The notes beneath the pieces were generated by a model, which made no database searches, had not been told where the DNA came from, and saw only the letters and a list, made by a program, of their open reading frames with translations. A stretch of DNA of 55,030 nucleotides from the NCBI GenBank assembly GCA_944363915.1, contig CALVVR010000004.1, positions 1 to 55,030 of the forward strand. The letters are read 5' to 3'. This stretch comes from an uncultured Bacilli bacterium. Its GTDB lineage: Bacteria; Bacillota_I; Bacilli_A; RF39; UBA660. A program made the translations under genes and the position numbers. Positions 32,822 to 41,734 of this stretch are shown piece by piece. Positions within the stretch are counted from its first letter, which is position 1. Every line of letters begins with the position of its first letter.

Positions 32822-33537
32822 GACTTTTTAATGACTTTTTCTTCTAAAATAGCAATAATTTTAGAAGAAATAGCTTGATATCCTTTCTTATTAGGAAAAC
32901 TATCGATAATACTATCAAAATAATTTGTATCATTAAAATCATCATAAATATCTAAATATTCGATATTATAAGAGTTAGCTAAGTTACTTATTTTATTATT
33001 TGCATATTTAAAAAACTCTACTAATTCTTCTTCTTTTAAACAATTATAAAAACCGATAAAAATAATTTCTTCTTTTGAATAATCTCTTAGTAATTTAAAT
33101 AATTTATCTAAGTCTAAAGCTACTTCATCTAACTTATTATATAAATCATTTATACTAAAATCATTATTAAAAGTAATATTACTAAACAAATCATTCATTC
33201 CGATTGATATTGTTATTATGTCAGCTTTAATTAATGCATTTTGAAGTGTTTTTTCTTTGTTATTGACTGTTATTTTAAAGTTTTCTTCTATTTCTTTAAT
33301 TAAATCAATACTTCTTTTATTATTACTAGTAAAAGATACATAATTATCTAATAAATCATTGTCATCTAAATAATCTTTTACATAATCTGCATAACCATAA
33401 TCTTTGACACCAATCCCATTAACACCATTAGCTAAAGAGTCACCAATTGATAAATAATATATATCCTTATCCTTAAAACCTAAATAAATTAATAAAACAG
33501 CTAAGGCAATAATAATTATAGTTAAAATTTTCTTCAT
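32818..33537 (-). CDS. SGNH/GDSL hydrolase-like protein with altered catalytic site
   Basis: 239 residues with an N-terminal membrane anchor or signal (ILTIIIIALAVLLIYLGF) and an SGNH fold facing outward: block I YLSIGDSLANG with the Ser nucleophile, and block III ISIGMNDLF with Asn. Block V is abnormal: homologues read DxFHPNxxGY while this reads DSFPNKKGY, so the catalytic His is missing. It may be inactive or use another residue. The start at 33537 has GGGAGG upstream. It follows murA after a terminator. Confidence 0.85.
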   Translation of the reverse strand: MKKILTIIIIALAVLLIYLGFKDKDIYYLSIGDSLANGVNGIGVKDYGYADYVKDYLDDNDLLDNYVSFTSNNKRSIDLIKEIEENFKITVNNKEKTLQNALIKADIITISIGMNDLFSNITFNNDFSINDLYNKLDEVALDLDKLFKLLRDYSKEEIIFIGFYNCLKEEELVEFFKYANNKISNLANSYNIEYLDIYDDFNDTNYFDSIIDSFPNKKGYQAISSKIIAILEEKVIKKS

Positions 33538-33552
33538 ACAATTTCCTCCCAC

Positions 33553-33577
33553 AAAAAAAGTAGATTAAATCTACTTA
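33553..33577 (-). terminator. Terminator of murA
   Basis: Stem AAGTAGATT/AATCTACTT (around 33559-33575) with seven T on the minus strand. Confidence 0.85.
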
Positions 33578-33600
33578 AATTATATTATTAACTATTTAAA

Positions 33601-34854
33601 TTATTCATCAACTAAAACAATATCAGCACCAACATTTTTTAATTTTTCGATAATGTTTTCATATCCTCTTAAAATATGTTCAACTTCTTTGATAACAGTT
33701 ATTCCTTCTGCTTTTAATCCAGCTAACACTAGACAAGCTCCAGCTCTCAAATCCGTGGCAATGACTTCTTTTCCACTTAGTTTTTTAGGTCCATTAACAT
33801 ATATTTTTCTACCATCAATTATAATATCAGCACCCATTTCGTTTAAAAATGGAACGTTTTGAAATCTATTTTCATAAATAGTTTCCTCCAAAATAGATGT
33901 GCCATTAGCACCTACTAATAAAGCTGTCATTGGTTGTTGTAAATCGGTGGCAAAACCGGGATAACCTTGCGTTTTAATATTAACTGGTTTCATATTATCA
34001 CACTTAGATATAATTAAATAATCATCATATATTTTAAGTGGCATACCCATCTCTTTTAATTTTAAAGTTAAAGATTCAATATGTTCAGGAATAATATTTT
34101 CAATTTTTAATCCAGTTCCCATTAGTGCTCCTGCAATAACATAAGTTCCTGCTTCAACACGATCTGGTATTACCTCAGTGAACCCATTACCTAATTTACA
34201 AACACCTTTAATTCTAATTTCGCTTGTTCCAGCACCGGTTATTTTAGCTCCCATATTGTTTAAAAACGTCGCAACATTAACAATCTCAGGTTCTTTAGCA
34301 GCGTTTTCAATTATCGTTAATCCTTTCGCCTTAACTGCTGCTAGCATAATATTGATAGTTGCACCGACACTAGGAACATCTAAATAAATATTATTTCCTT
34401 TTAATTCATCAGCCTCGATTAAATATTTATTACCTTTTTCAATTATTTTGGCGCCTAATGCCTCAAACCCTTTTAGATGAAGATTAATAGGACGAGCACC
34501 AATTGAACAACCGCCAGGAAAATAAATTTCCACTTTTTTATATTTTCCTAATAATGCCCCCATAAAATAGTAAGAAGCTCTTAATTTTTTTGCTTTTGAT
34601 TCAGGAATCTCTTTATTTTCTAAATTTGTTTGATCAATTATCATACGATCATTTTCACGACTAACTTTAGCTCCTAAAAACTCTAATATTTCATTTAAAG
34701 CATCAATATCAGAAATGTTAGGAATATTATCGATAGTAACAATACCATCAGATAATAAAGAAGCTGGCACTAAGGCAACGGCACTATTTTTAGCACCACT
34801 TATTTTTATTGTCCCCTTTAATTCCTTTCCACCATTTATCTTTATTTTTTTCAT
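33601..34854 (-). CDS. murA: UDP-N-acetylglucosamine 1-carboxyvinyltransferase MurA
   Basis: Transfers enolpyruvate from PEP to UDP-GlcNAc, the first committed step of peptidoglycan synthesis. 417 residues from the ATG at 34854 (GGAGG upstream). The catalytic Cys116 is in FPGGCSIGARPINLHL; it is therefore of the fosfomycin-sensitive Cys type. KNSAVALVPASLL and DLRAGACLVLAGL are typical. It is 30 bases downstream of fba, and the group murA, rpmE, rpiB, DUF1146, spoIID follows the Bacillus order in part. Confidence 0.97.
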   Translation of the reverse strand: MKKIKINGGKELKGTIKISGAKNSAVALVPASLLSDGIVTIDNIPNISDIDALNEILEFLGAKVSRENDRMIIDQTNLENKEIPESKAKKLRASYYFMGALLGKYKKVEIYFPGGCSIGARPINLHLKGFEALGAKIIEKGNKYLIEADELKGNNIYLDVPSVGATINIMLAAVKAKGLTIIENAAKEPEIVNVATFLNNMGAKITGAGTSEIRIKGVCKLGNGFTEVIPDRVEAGTYVIAGALMGTGLKIENIIPEHIESLTLKLKEMGMPLKIYDDYLIISKCDNMKPVNIKTQGYPGFATDLQQPMTALLVGANGTSILEETIYENRFQNVPFLNEMGADIIIDGRKIYVNGPKKLSGKEVIATDLRAGACLVLAGLKAEGITVIKEVEHILRGYENIIEKLKNVGADIVLVDE

Positions 34855-34884
34855 AAACTCCTCCACTACTATATTTGTATGTAA

Positions 34885-35739
34885 TTAAATATGTTTGTTG
34901 TCACTGCCAAATAGCATAACTTTTTCTTTAATCATTTCTTTCATTGTGCTTTCGCCACTTTTAATGATTTTTCGAGGATCATAAACTTTGCTATCTTCAT
35001 TTAAAAACTTTCTTACACCTTTGCTCCAAGCAATTTGTAGTTCAGTATTAATATTAATCTTACATATTCCACAGCTAATAGCCTTTTTAATCAATTCATC
35101 AGGTATACCTGAACCTCCGTGTAAAACTAAAGGTAATTTAACTAATTCATGAATTTTAACCATTCTTTCAAAATCTAATTTTGGTTCGCCTTTATAAATA
35201 CCATGAACACTACCTAAGGCAGGAGCTAAAAAATCAATTCCTGTTTCTTGAACTAATTTAACAGCATCTTCTACTTTAGCATAAGCTAATTCATCAGCAA
35301 CGCCATCTTCTTCGCCACCAACAGCGCCAACTTCGGCTTCGACAGTTACGTTTCTAGCATGAGCATAATCGACAACTTGCTTTGTAATTCTTACATTTTC
35401 TTCAATACTATATTTAGAAGCATCAATCATAACTGAAGTAAAGCCACTATTAATAGCATCAACGCAACTTTCATAAGAACTACCATGGTCTAAATGAAGA
35501 GCTACTGGCACTGTAATATTTAAATAATTAATTAAATCCTTAACCATATCGGCAACTGTTTTAAAGCCACCCATATATCTTCCAGCACCTTCACTTACTC
35601 CAATAATAACTGGAGTTTTTAAATTTTCACATTCTTCTAAAATGAACCTTGTCCATTCTAAATTGTTAATATTAAAATGTGGTATAGCATACTTACCATT
35701 ATCTGCTTTTTCAAGCATATTTTTCATATTTTCTAACAT
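34885..35739 (-). CDS. fba: Class II fructose-1,6-bisphosphate aldolase
   Basis: A zinc-dependent glycolytic aldolase of 284 residues. Zinc ligands and substrate site are visible: VALHLDHGSSYESC (about 77-90, with a His ligand), AEVGAVGGEEDGV, LAPALGSVHGIY (His), and VLHGGSGIPDELI (His). The RBS is GGTGGTGATAGA. The promoter TTGCTT-17-TATAAT is 16 bases upstream of the RBS. Transcript probably continues to murA. Confidence 0.96.
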   Translation of the reverse strand: MLENMKNMLEKADNGKYAIPHFNINNLEWTRFILEECENLKTPVIIGVSEGAGRYMGGFKTVADMVKDLINYLNITVPVALHLDHGSSYESCVDAINSGFTSVMIDASKYSIEENVRITKQVVDYAHARNVTVEAEVGAVGGEEDGVADELAYAKVEDAVKLVQETGIDFLAPALGSVHGIYKGEPKLDFERMVKIHELVKLPLVLHGGSGIPDELIKKAISCGICKININTELQIAWSKGVRKFLNEDSKVYDPRKIIKSGESTMKEMIKEKVMLFGSDNKHI

Positions 35740-35754
35740 TCTATCACCACCTTA

Positions 35755-35783
35755 ATTATATATTTTTTTATCAATAAAAGCAA
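35755..35783 (-). promoter_or_regulatory. Promoter of fba-murA
   Basis: Minus-strand TTGCTT (35778-35783), 17-base spacer, TATAAT (35755-35760). Confidence 0.75.
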
Positions 35784-35819
35784 CTATTTCCCAAATTATT
35801 CGGTGAAAGAAATGTCAAA

Positions 35820-36347
35820 TTATTTAATTAAATAAATAATTCCAATAATTATTAAAATAATTCCTCCTAATATTGTCGATGATTTACCAATCAGATTATT
35901 AATTTTTTTACCCAAATTTAAGCCAAAATAAGTAAATAAAAAACTAAAGATTGAAAAAATTAAAGCTGACAAAATGAAATTTTCATTTATCACTTTCAAA
36001 CTTATTCCTACTGAAAAGCTATCAATACTAACAGCTAATCCAAACAATAAAATTTCTTTAAAATTTATAATTGGTTTGATTTTTTCTTCTTTAAATGTTT
36101 CATAAATCATTTGTATTCCAATAAAAGTTAAGATTAAAAACACAATTAAAGTCGGTTTTATTTTAAGATGATGAATTAATGTTGTTCCAATACTCATTCC
36201 TATTAATGGCATAATAAAATGATATACACCGACTGTTAAAGAAATTTTTAAAATATCTTTTTTATTTAAATTCAAAGTACCATAAGCTAAAGCTAAAGAA
36301 AAAGCGTCCATACTAAGACTTATTGCAATTATAATTATTATTAGCAT
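35820..36347 (-). CDS. mntP: Manganese efflux pump MntP
   Basis: A 175-residue six-helix membrane protein with the MntP repeated pattern: SMDAFSLALAYG (about 12-23) and SIDSFSVGISLKV (about 109-121), each bearing the conserved Asp. It exports excess Mn(II). No yybP-ykoY manganese riboswitch fits in the 47-base gap upstream; instead a hairpin overlaps its RBS (see findings). Confidence 0.94.
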   Translation of the reverse strand: MLIIIIIAISLSMDAFSLALAYGTLNLNKKDILKISLTVGVYHFIMPLIGMSIGTTLIHHLKIKPTLIVFLILTFIGIQMIYETFKEEKIKPIINFKEILLFGLAVSIDSFSVGISLKVINENFILSALIFSIFSFLFTYFGLNLGKKINNLIGKSSTILGGIILIIIGIIYLIK

Positions 36348-36350
36348 TAA

Positions 36351-36391
36351 AAAACGCCTCCTATAAAAATATATTTATAAGAAAGCGTTTT
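36351..36391 (-). promoter_or_regulatory. Hairpin overlapping the mntP RBS, terminator-like
   Basis: AAAACGC (36385-36391, minus strand) pairs with GCGTTTT (36351-36357), with an inner TATAAA/TTTATA pairing. The GGAGG RBS (36357-36361) lies in the stem base and T follows. It could terminate ung transcripts or sequester the RBS. Confidence 0.5.
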
Positions 36392-36394
36392 AGA

Positions 36395-37051
36395 CTATTT
36401 TCCCCAATCGATTGGTTCGATATTGTGTTTTATTAAGAAATTATTAGTTTTAGAAAAAGGACGACTTCCAAAAAATCCATGATAAGCTGATAATGGCGAA
36501 GGATGAACAGATTCAACAATATAATGATTTTTATTAGTTATTAATTGCTTTTTACTTCTAGCATATCCACCCCATAAGATAAATACAATTGGCGTTTCTC
36601 TTTCGTTTAATTTTTTTATAATATTATCCGTAAATATTTCCCAGCCTTTTTCTTTATGAGAAAGAGGGGTATCTTTAACAACACTCATAATACTGTTTAA
36701 TAATAAAACCCCTTGTTTAGCCCAACCAGTTAAATCATTGTTTTCTTTTTTTATCCCTAAATCAGATTCTAATTCTTTAAAAATATTCGCTAATGACGGT
36801 GGTCTTTTAATATTATCATGTACCGAAAAAGAAAGTCCATGAGCTTCACCATCACCATGATATGGATCTTGACCTAAAATAACAACTTTTACTTCATCGT
36901 AATCAGTATATCTTAAAGCATTAAATATATCTTTATACTGTGGAAAACAAACTTTATTTTTATATTCACTTTTAACAAAAACCCCTAATTTTCTAAAATA
37001 ATCCTTTTTAAACTCATCTTTTAAAACTTCATCCCAGCCTTTATTTATCAT
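36395..37051 (-). CDS. ung: Uracil-DNA glycosylase
   Basis: Removes uracil from DNA for base excision repair. Family 1 motifs are complete: LGQDPYHG with catalytic Asp62, GVLLLNSIMSV, and the leucine loop HPSPLSAYHGFFGSRPF. 218 residues. It overlaps the end of the AGCS transporter by four bases (ATGA) with GAGGTGG upstream, so the two are coupled. Confidence 0.97.
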   Translation of the reverse strand: MINKGWDEVLKDEFKKDYFRKLGVFVKSEYKNKVCFPQYKDIFNALRYTDYDEVKVVILGQDPYHGDGEAHGLSFSVHDNIKRPPSLANIFKELESDLGIKKENNDLTGWAKQGVLLLNSIMSVVKDTPLSHKEKGWEIFTDNIIKKLNERETPIVFILWGGYARSKKQLITNKNHYIVESVHPSPLSAYHGFFGSRPFSKTNNFLIKHNIEPIDWGK

Positions 37052-38355
37052 TGTCCACCTCTTTTACAACATTTATTATATCTTTTATTTTCAAATATAA
37101 CATCATTCTTTAATTTCATTATAGCATAAATATTAATAATTGCGAGTAAAGACGTTAAAATGTTGACAATTTTCCAAATTAAACTTGCTGACATAATTGA
37201 ACTTATAAACAAAACTAAACAACTTATAATTTTTAAAATTAATAATTTCTTTTCACTTACTTTAGTTAAAAATTTTAAATTAGATTCCGTATCATAATAT
37301 CCCGATAAAATCGTCGAAAAAGCGAACAAAACAATCGATATTATAACAATAAAATTTCCAAAATTACCTAAGTGATAAATAAAAGCATTTTGTGTTATTT
37401 CAATTCCATTTAAATTTTCTCCCACTAAAGTAACATTAGAGGTTAATATCACAATTGCTGTTGCTGTACAAACTAAAAAGGTTGTTATATAAATACCAAT
37501 CATTTGGACAAACCCTTGGCTAGCTGGAAATTCAACTTCAACCGTCGAAGCTGCTATTGCCCCAGTTCCTAAACCTGCCTCATTAGAAAAAATACCTCTT
37601 TGAATACCTATAATCAAAGTAGTAAAAAAACCAAAACCAAAAGCTTTAAAATTCAAAGCCTCTTTTATAATATTTAAAAATATATTAGGAATCAATTCGA
37701 TATTATCAACGACAATAAATAAAGAAGTTAAAACATATATTAAAGTCATAATAGGAACTAACTTAGAAGAAAATTTAAAAATTCTTTTAGTACCTTTATT
37801 GAAAATAATGAAAGATAAAATCATAATTATAAATCCAATTATAATTGGTGATATATTAACATAATTAGTTATTGACTTTGTAATAGTATTAGCTTGAATG
37901 CTTAAAAATCCTGCTACCTGACTAATAACAATAATATATGCGTATAATTTACCTAAATTATTTTTTTTTAAACCTTTTTTTAAATAATAACTTGGTCCAC
38001 CTTTCGATATATGATATTCGTCATTTTCTTTATATTTAGCTCCTAAAATCGTTTCAGCATAAGCATTAGCAGTGGAAATAAAACCGATTACCCACATCCA
38101 AAAAATAGTTCCAACACCACCTAGATAAATAGCTAAAGCAATACCAGCAATACTTCCAACACCGATTCTTCCTCCTAAAACCATCATTAATGACTCAAAC
38201 GGTGTTATTGTATTATTTCCTTTTTTTACTATATTCTTAAACATTTCTTTAAAATCAAACTGTACAAATTTCAATTTAAAAGTAAAATAAATTCCAGAAA
38301 TAACAATCATAACTGTAGCTATTGCCCATAATACACTATCTAACACTTTAAGCAT
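37048..38355 (-). CDS. Sodium:alanine symporter family (AGCS) transporter
   Basis: A 435-residue membrane protein of the AGCS family that takes up alanine or glycine with Na+. Typical segments: MMVLGGRIGVGSIAGIALAIYLGG, GPSYYLKKGL, and IQRGIFSNEAGLGTGAIAAST. About ten to eleven hydrophobic helices are visible. Most AGCS proteins carry GTVGxGNIxGVA where this has GRIGVGSIAGIA, so it is a variant of the signature. Promoter weak; RBS AGGTGAT. Confidence 0.92.
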   Translation of the reverse strand: MLKVLDSVLWAIATVMIVISGIYFTFKLKFVQFDFKEMFKNIVKKGNNTITPFESLMMVLGGRIGVGSIAGIALAIYLGGVGTIFWMWVIGFISTANAYAETILGAKYKENDEYHISKGGPSYYLKKGLKKNNLGKLYAYIIVISQVAGFLSIQANTITKSITNYVNISPIIIGFIIMILSFIIFNKGTKRIFKFSSKLVPIMTLIYVLTSLFIVVDNIELIPNIFLNIIKEALNFKAFGFGFFTTLIIGIQRGIFSNEAGLGTGAIAASTVEVEFPASQGFVQMIGIYITTFLVCTATAIVILTSNVTLVGENLNGIEITQNAFIYHLGNFGNFIVIISIVLFAFSTILSGYYDTESNLKFLTKVSEKKLLILKIISCLVLFISSIMSASLIWKIVNILTSLLAIINIYAIMKLKNDVIFENKRYNKCCKRGGQ

Positions 38356-38399
38356 TCTATCACCTAGTTTAAGTATATTAATTATTTTTCTTGGACATG

Positions 38400-38423
38400 A
38401 AAAAAAGCTAAATATTATTAGCT
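38400..38423 (-). terminator. Terminator of the ksgA operon
   Basis: Stem AGCTAA/TTAGCT (38406-38411, 38418-38423) with seven T on the minus strand; the ksgA stop is inside. Confidence 0.8.
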
Positions 38424-39232
38424 ATATCAATAAATATATCTATGTCAAGCTGCTCTGCTCTTGTAGTTAAATCAAAATTATATTTTTTTAAGACATCTTC
38501 TATTTTGTTTAAATCATAACCTTTTAAATTATTCCTCAAATTTTTTCTTTTTTGTTTAAAAGAATCTCTTACCAATTTAAAAAACAATTGTTCATCTTTT
38601 AATTTTTTTCTTTCTTTTTTAGTAAATTCCACTACAATACTATCAACGTTAGGTTTAGGAATAAAGACATTACGGCTAACGTCTAATAATTTTTTAACAT
38701 TAAAATAATAATTTAAATATACTGATAAAGAGTTATAATCTTTGCTATTTGGTTTTGCTTTAAATCGATCACCAACTTCTTTTTGAACCATTACGACAAT
38801 TTTATCCACAGCAATTTGATCTTCAATTAATTTAATTAAAATAGGGGTAGTAATATAATATGGTAAATTAGCGACAACATATAGTTTTTCAAATTTATAT
38901 TTTTTAATTTGATTAATAACATCAGCTTTTAGAAAATCTTCATAAATAATATCAACATTATTAAATTCTTGTAAATTATTTTTAAGTATTTCTTTTAAAG
39001 TAACATCAATTTCATAACATAAAACATTTTTAGCTTTTTTAGCCAGTTTATAAGTTAAAGAACCAGCTCCTGGACCTATTTCTAAAACTAAAGTATTTTC
39101 ATCAATTTCAGCCTTATTTATAATAGAATCGATTATATTTTCATCAATAATAAAATTTTGACCAAACTTTTTCTTCAAATTAAAATTTTCTTTTTCTAAA
39201 TTTTCTTTTATTTTTTTAGGTGAATATTCCAT
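38408..39232 (-). CDS. rsmA: 16S rRNA (adenine1518/1519-N6)-dimethyltransferase
   Basis: Also called KsgA. Dimethylates two adenines in the 3' hairpin of 16S rRNA with SAM during late 30S assembly. 274 residues: FGQNFIIDENII, VLEIGPGAGSLT (SAM motif, about 46-57), and the catalytic NLPYYITTPIL. RBS AGGAG. It lies 12 bases after the 355-residue hypothetical, so here it is the last gene of a transcript led by the AAA/DUF4143 gene. Confidence 0.97.
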   Translation of the reverse strand: MEYSPKKIKENLEKENFNLKKKFGQNFIIDENIIDSIINKAEIDENTLVLEIGPGAGSLTYKLAKKAKNVLCYEIDVTLKEILKNNLQEFNNVDIIYEDFLKADVINQIKKYKFEKLYVVANLPYYITTPILIKLIEDQIAVDKIVVMVQKEVGDRFKAKPNSKDYNSLSVYLNYYFNVKKLLDVSRNVFIPKPNVDSIVVEFTKKERKKLKDEQLFFKLVRDSFKQKRKNLRNNLKGYDLNKIEDVLKKYNFDLTTRAEQLDIDIFIDIANNI

Positions 39233-39244
39233 AAATACTCCTTT

Positions 39245-40312
39245 TTATACATTGCCTCTTTTAATCCACTTTGGATATTCCTTAAATATATTTTTCATTA
39301 ATTTTAATAATTCTTCTATTTCACCATTATTCACTTCTAAAATTTTAACTATATTAGCTCTAAAATTATAATCTGCTGTTTCGATAGAAGTTTGGGCAGA
39401 AGCTAAATAATCATATACAATAAAATCATTTATGTATTCCAAATCTTCAGATATGCCGCCATAATTTCTACACAAATAGTTAACAAATTTTTTATATGCT
39501 TTTAATTTTTCCACATATTTGAAAGATGAAATATTCTTATAATCTTCTTTACTATATCTTTTATAATCCATTTTTTGACTATCATAAAAGTATAAGGCAT
39601 AATCTTCATCACCAAATTCTACGGAACATAATAAAGTTTCGCCATTATATTCATAAATATGTTCTTCTTCGTATATAGTTACTATTTCGATAATATGCTT
39701 TAAATCTTTTTTATCTATTTTAAACATTTGACTTTCAAATAACTCATATAATTTATCAAGTGTTACTATTCCATATGTATTTATAACATCTCTAACATAA
39801 TTATATACTTTGTTATTATAATTATTTAATTCTAATAATTTTTTATTTTTAAAGCAATTATTAAAAATATCTACAAACTCCTTTGGCATAAAAATTTTTA
39901 AACTATCTTCTTTATTTTTATATTCCACTTTAGCAAGAGAAAAATTTTTTAATAAAAGTATAAAACGAATTGATACTTTTAAATCATCAAATAAAATCTT
40001 TTTACCATTATTTTTTATTACATTTTCTAATTGTTCTATTTCCTCAGTCTTTATAATTTTAATAAAACTTTCTAATATTTTATCTAATTTTTCAGTTATG
40101 TAATCTATAATCTCTTTTTTAGCTTTGTTTTTTAAATTATTTACCTTATATAAATCAAAATAATTCTTATCAATGAAAGTTTGAGAAATAGCCATTTTAA
40201 TTAATTCTTCCTTTTTTAAACTGGTTAAATATTCTTTTAAATTTTCTTCTTTAATTTTTTTATTATTAACACCCAACAATTCTTCTTTAATAATTTGTTC
40301 TAATTCAATCAT
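39245..40312 (-). CDS. Hypothetical helical protein between AAA/DUF4143 gene and ksgA
   Basis: A 355-residue soluble protein I do not recognise. The N-terminus LKEYLTSLKKEELIKMA resembles the short SAP/Rho-N-like helical motif that contacts nucleic acid, and the last segment (EYPKWIKRGNV) recalls the C-terminal end of SEC-C/helical proteins of Clostridia; both are weak. The middle is charged and helical with a beta-rich stretch (NGETLLCSVEFGDEDYALYFYDSQ). No membrane segment. It is 13 bases after the ATPase gene, RBS AAAGGAG. It sits, with that gene, where rnmV lies in Bacillus. Confidence 0.75.
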   Translation of the reverse strand: MIELEQIIKEELLGVNNKKIKEENLKEYLTSLKKEELIKMAISQTFIDKNYFDLYKVNNLKNKAKKEIIDYITEKLDKILESFIKIIKTEEIEQLENVIKNNGKKILFDDLKVSIRFILLLKNFSLAKVEYKNKEDSLKIFMPKEFVDIFNNCFKNKKLLELNNYNNKVYNYVRDVINTYGIVTLDKLYELFESQMFKIDKKDLKHIIEIVTIYEEEHIYEYNGETLLCSVEFGDEDYALYFYDSQKMDYKRYSKEDYKNISSFKYVEKLKAYKKFVNYLCRNYGGISEDLEYINDFIVYDYLASAQTSIETADYNFRANIVKILEVNNGEIEELLKLMKNIFKEYPKWIKRGNV

Positions 40313-40325
40313 ACAATCTCCTTTA

Positions 40326-41621
40326 CTACTTATTTATACAAAATACAGCATACAATGGTACTGATTTTATATTATTTTCAAACCCAAAATTTTTAGACGA
40401 TATTCTAATACTATATTTAGGATTATATTTCTTTATATATTCATTTAGGCTTTTACTATTTGTTCTTCTACCACTTTTAACTTCTACAGGAATAATATCT
40501 CCATTTATTTTTATTAAAAAATCAATTTCATATCTGTCAAAATTATAAAAATATAATTCTTTAAATTTCGAATAAAATTCACAAGCTATATAATTTTCAG
40601 TTAAAACACCTTTATACATTTCATTTTTATCTAATAATATTTCTCTATAATCCAAATTAGAAAGAGATCTTAGAAGACCTACATCATTTAAATAAATCTT
40701 AAATTTATCAGAATTAACAAATGCTTTTAATGGGGATCCGTTTTTTTCTGCCAAATCACATTTTAATATCATATTACTAGCCAATAACCAATCTAAACTA
40801 GTTTCATATCTTATTTTTCTAGCATCTTTATCAACAATACTATATTTAAATGTATTATTAACTCTAGCGAGCTCTTTTGGTATAGCATTATAAATTTGAC
40901 TATTTTTAATGCCTTCACTATTTTCAGTATATTTATTCATGTCAGCTAAATATGACGTAATTATTTGCTCTTGTAGCTCAAAATTAACATGAGCTATATT
41001 ATAATCATTAATAATAAAATTATTTATTAATGCCGGCATCCCTCCAAGGACTAAATATTTTTTATATAAATCCAATGCTTTTTCATGAATAGGATTCATT
41101 ATTTTTTCATTTGTTTCAAAGTGTTTTTTTATTTCATCAATTAATTTATCTTCATTTATTGCCATTAAATATTCTTCAAAATCCATTGGATATAAATATT
41201 TAATACTTACTTTCCCTACTGGAAATGATGACTTAAATCTATTAATTTTAACACCTAAAAGTGAACCAGCACACACTATTTTATATGGTTTTTTACTTTC
41301 ACAAAAATATTTTAAAGATGTTATTGCCCTTTCACTTACTTGTATTTCATCGAAAAATATTATAGTATCTTCTGGATTGATGACTACATTTTTAATAATT
41401 TCAATTTTTTCTATTATTGTATCTGGATCAATAGTTTCTTCAAATATTTTTCCAATATTTTCTTCTTTATCCAAATTAATATAAATATAATTATTAAAAT
41501 TCTTTTTGCAAAATTCTTCTAATATATATGTTTTACCTGTTTGTCTTGCTCCAATCAACATAAGTGGCATCTTATATTCTTCTTTCCATTTTTTTAATTC
41601 TTCTAAAATTTTTCTATACAT
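40326..41621 (-). CDS. AAA ATPase with DUF4143 domain
   Basis: 431 residues: an N-terminal AAA_14-type P-loop NTPase (Walker A MLIGARQTGKTYILEEF, about 21-37; Walker B-like DTIIFFDEIQ about 79-88) and a C-terminal DUF4143/PD-(D/E)XK-like region with EIDFLIKINGDIIPVEVKSG near 360. That last motif is of the nuclease-fold type (D-x-ExK). The family is widespread and of uncertain function, often mobile or defence-linked. RBS GAGGTGAT. The start at 41621 is preceded by a TATAAT (41640-41645) and two TGTACA dyads. Base composition is like its neighbours, so recent transfer is not evident. Confidence 0.92.
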   Translation of the reverse strand: MYRKILEELKKWKEEYKMPLMLIGARQTGKTYILEEFCKKNFNNYIYINLDKEENIGKIFEETIDPDTIIEKIEIIKNVVINPEDTIIFFDEIQVSERAITSLKYFCESKKPYKIVCAGSLLGVKINRFKSSFPVGKVSIKYLYPMDFEEYLMAINEDKLIDEIKKHFETNEKIMNPIHEKALDLYKKYLVLGGMPALINNFIINDYNIAHVNFELQEQIITSYLADMNKYTENSEGIKNSQIYNAIPKELARVNNTFKYSIVDKDARKIRYETSLDWLLASNMILKCDLAEKNGSPLKAFVNSDKFKIYLNDVGLLRSLSNLDYREILLDKNEMYKGVLTENYIACEFYSKFKELYFYNFDRYEIDFLIKINGDIIPVEVKSGRRTNSKSLNEYIKKYNPKYSIRISSKNFGFENNIKSVPLYAVFCINK

Positions 41622-41639
41622 GTAATCACCTCTATAAAT

Positions 41640-41699
41640 ATTATATCATTTTTGTACAAAATGTACATATTTTTATTATATTTTCGTACAAAATGTACA
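41640..41699 (-). promoter_or_regulatory. Promoter with paired TGTACA-AAA-TGTACA dyads
   Basis: The dyad TGTACA-AAA-TGTACA at 41653-41667 and CGTACA-AAA-TGTACA at 41685-41699, centres 32 bases apart (about three helical turns). The proximal one overlaps the -35 region of TATAAT (41640-41645, minus). A dimeric repressor is expected; its identity is unknown. Confidence 0.65.
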
Positions 41700-41714
41700 T
41701 TTTTTGATAATTTT

Positions 41715-41734
41715 AAAAGATGGAAATTACCATC
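41715..41734 (-). terminator. Weak terminator of the 3D-domain gene
   Basis: Stem GATGG/CCATC (41719-41734) followed by only four T, then AT-rich sequence. Confidence 0.55.

Noticed and set aside
36348-36394. yybP-ykoY manganese riboswitch before mntP
   Set aside because: The gap is 47 bases, too short for the aptamer, and the conserved motifs are absent.
38810-38822. DnaA box TTATCCACA, also near 21670, 23985 and 53425
   Set aside because: All lie singly inside coding genes and are not clustered, so they do not mark an origin here.
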